Assembly (NCBI GenBank): GCA_945872015.1
Contig: CAMBYJ010000134.1
Coordinates: 1 to 5,671 of the forward strand
Length of the DNA: 5,671 nt
Source of the DNA: Chitinophaga pinensis
GTDB lineage: Bacteria; Bacteroidota; Bacteroidia; AKYH767-A; OLB10
Reading direction: 5' to 3'
Numbering within the stretch: the stretch's first letter is position 1; each line of letters opens with the position of its first letter. The notes beneath the pieces are model-generated. The model did no database searches. It had not been told where the DNA came from and worked only from the letters and a program-made list of their open reading frames with translations. Below are positions 5,574-5,671 of this stretch, piece after piece. The position numbers were made by a program, and so were the translations under genes.

Positions 5574-5671
5574 GACATTGTCAAATACACCCTCGAAAGC
5601 GAACCATTAGCACAACCAAAATCAAGTACGGTTGTGATGCCAGCGAGTTAGGAGAAGGTGGAGAAAAAAGA
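5574..5671 (+). pseudogene. Orphan tatA 3' fragment (second copy of the tatA tail)
   Basis: In frame, this encodes a near copy of tatA residues 85-112: DIVKYTLESEPLAQPK, then SSTVVMPAS where tatA has SSAVVMPVS. Identity to 4695-4778 is 73 of 84 bases; 25 of 28 codons specify the same residue. Of the three exceptions, two are replacements (A103T, V108A) and one is nonsense: TAG at 5649-5651 replaces the Glu codon after the serine. Similarity seems to continue past the stop (EK-VEKK against EKKEVKE), so the TAG is probably a mutation in a once longer coding tail. The frame is open from 5538 but contains no plausible start, and the membrane and amphipathic helices are missing, so no TatA function is possible. 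The fragment runs off the window end and its right limit is unknown. Confidence 0.82.

Noticed and set aside
4743..5671. CRISPR array or tandem repeat based on the two tatA-tail copies
   Set aside because: There are only two copies, 879 bp apart, they code for protein in frame, and no short regular spacers occur.

Overview
The window looks like chromosome from a member of the Bacteroidota. The gene order hpt-adk-obgE, the PafA-type alkaline phosphatase, the lack of Shine-Dalgarno sequences before most starts, and TAnnTTTG-like -7 boxes before hpt, tatA and mntA all point that way. Coding GC is roughly 40% by eye. A genus cannot be named from this sequence.

Positions 35-4409 hold five tightly packed plus-strand genes: hypoxanthine phosphoribosyltransferase (hpt), adenylate kinase (adk), the ribosome-assembly GTPase Obg (obgE), a membrane PAP2-family phosphatase, and a secreted PafA-like alkaline phosphatase. 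Gaps are at most 11 bp, and the PAP2 and phosphatase genes overlap by one base, so this looks like one operon. It joins purine salvage and nucleotide balance (hpt, adk), a GTP-sensing growth factor (Obg) and two phosphate-releasing enzymes at the membrane and beyond. tatA follows at 4443-4820 with its own -7-like box almost touching the start codon.

Positions 4821-5573 differ in character. GC drops to about 25-33% in the stretches counted, and the strand switches. This segment carries a complete MNT/HepT toxin-antitoxin pair on the minus strand: mntA (nucleotidyltransferase antitoxin, GSX10DXD motif) then hepT (HEPN toxin, RX4HXY motif), with overlapping stop and start codons and their own promoter.

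The most notable structure is at the far side of that segment. From 5574 the sequence returns to a second copy of the tatA 3' coding end, in the same orientation and 73/84 identical to tatA positions 4695-4778. Most differences are silent, the copy has no start codon, and it carries an in-frame TAG. The toxin-antitoxin module is therefore bracketed by direct copies of the tatA tail. The simplest reading is that a foreign segment entered at the 3' end of tatA, either by site-specific insertion or by recombination with a diverged tatA allele, and left an orphan tail on the other side. A weak 12-bp inverted repeat (10/12) also marks the two edges of the AT-rich insert. The window ends inside the second tatA tail, so its full extent cannot be seen.
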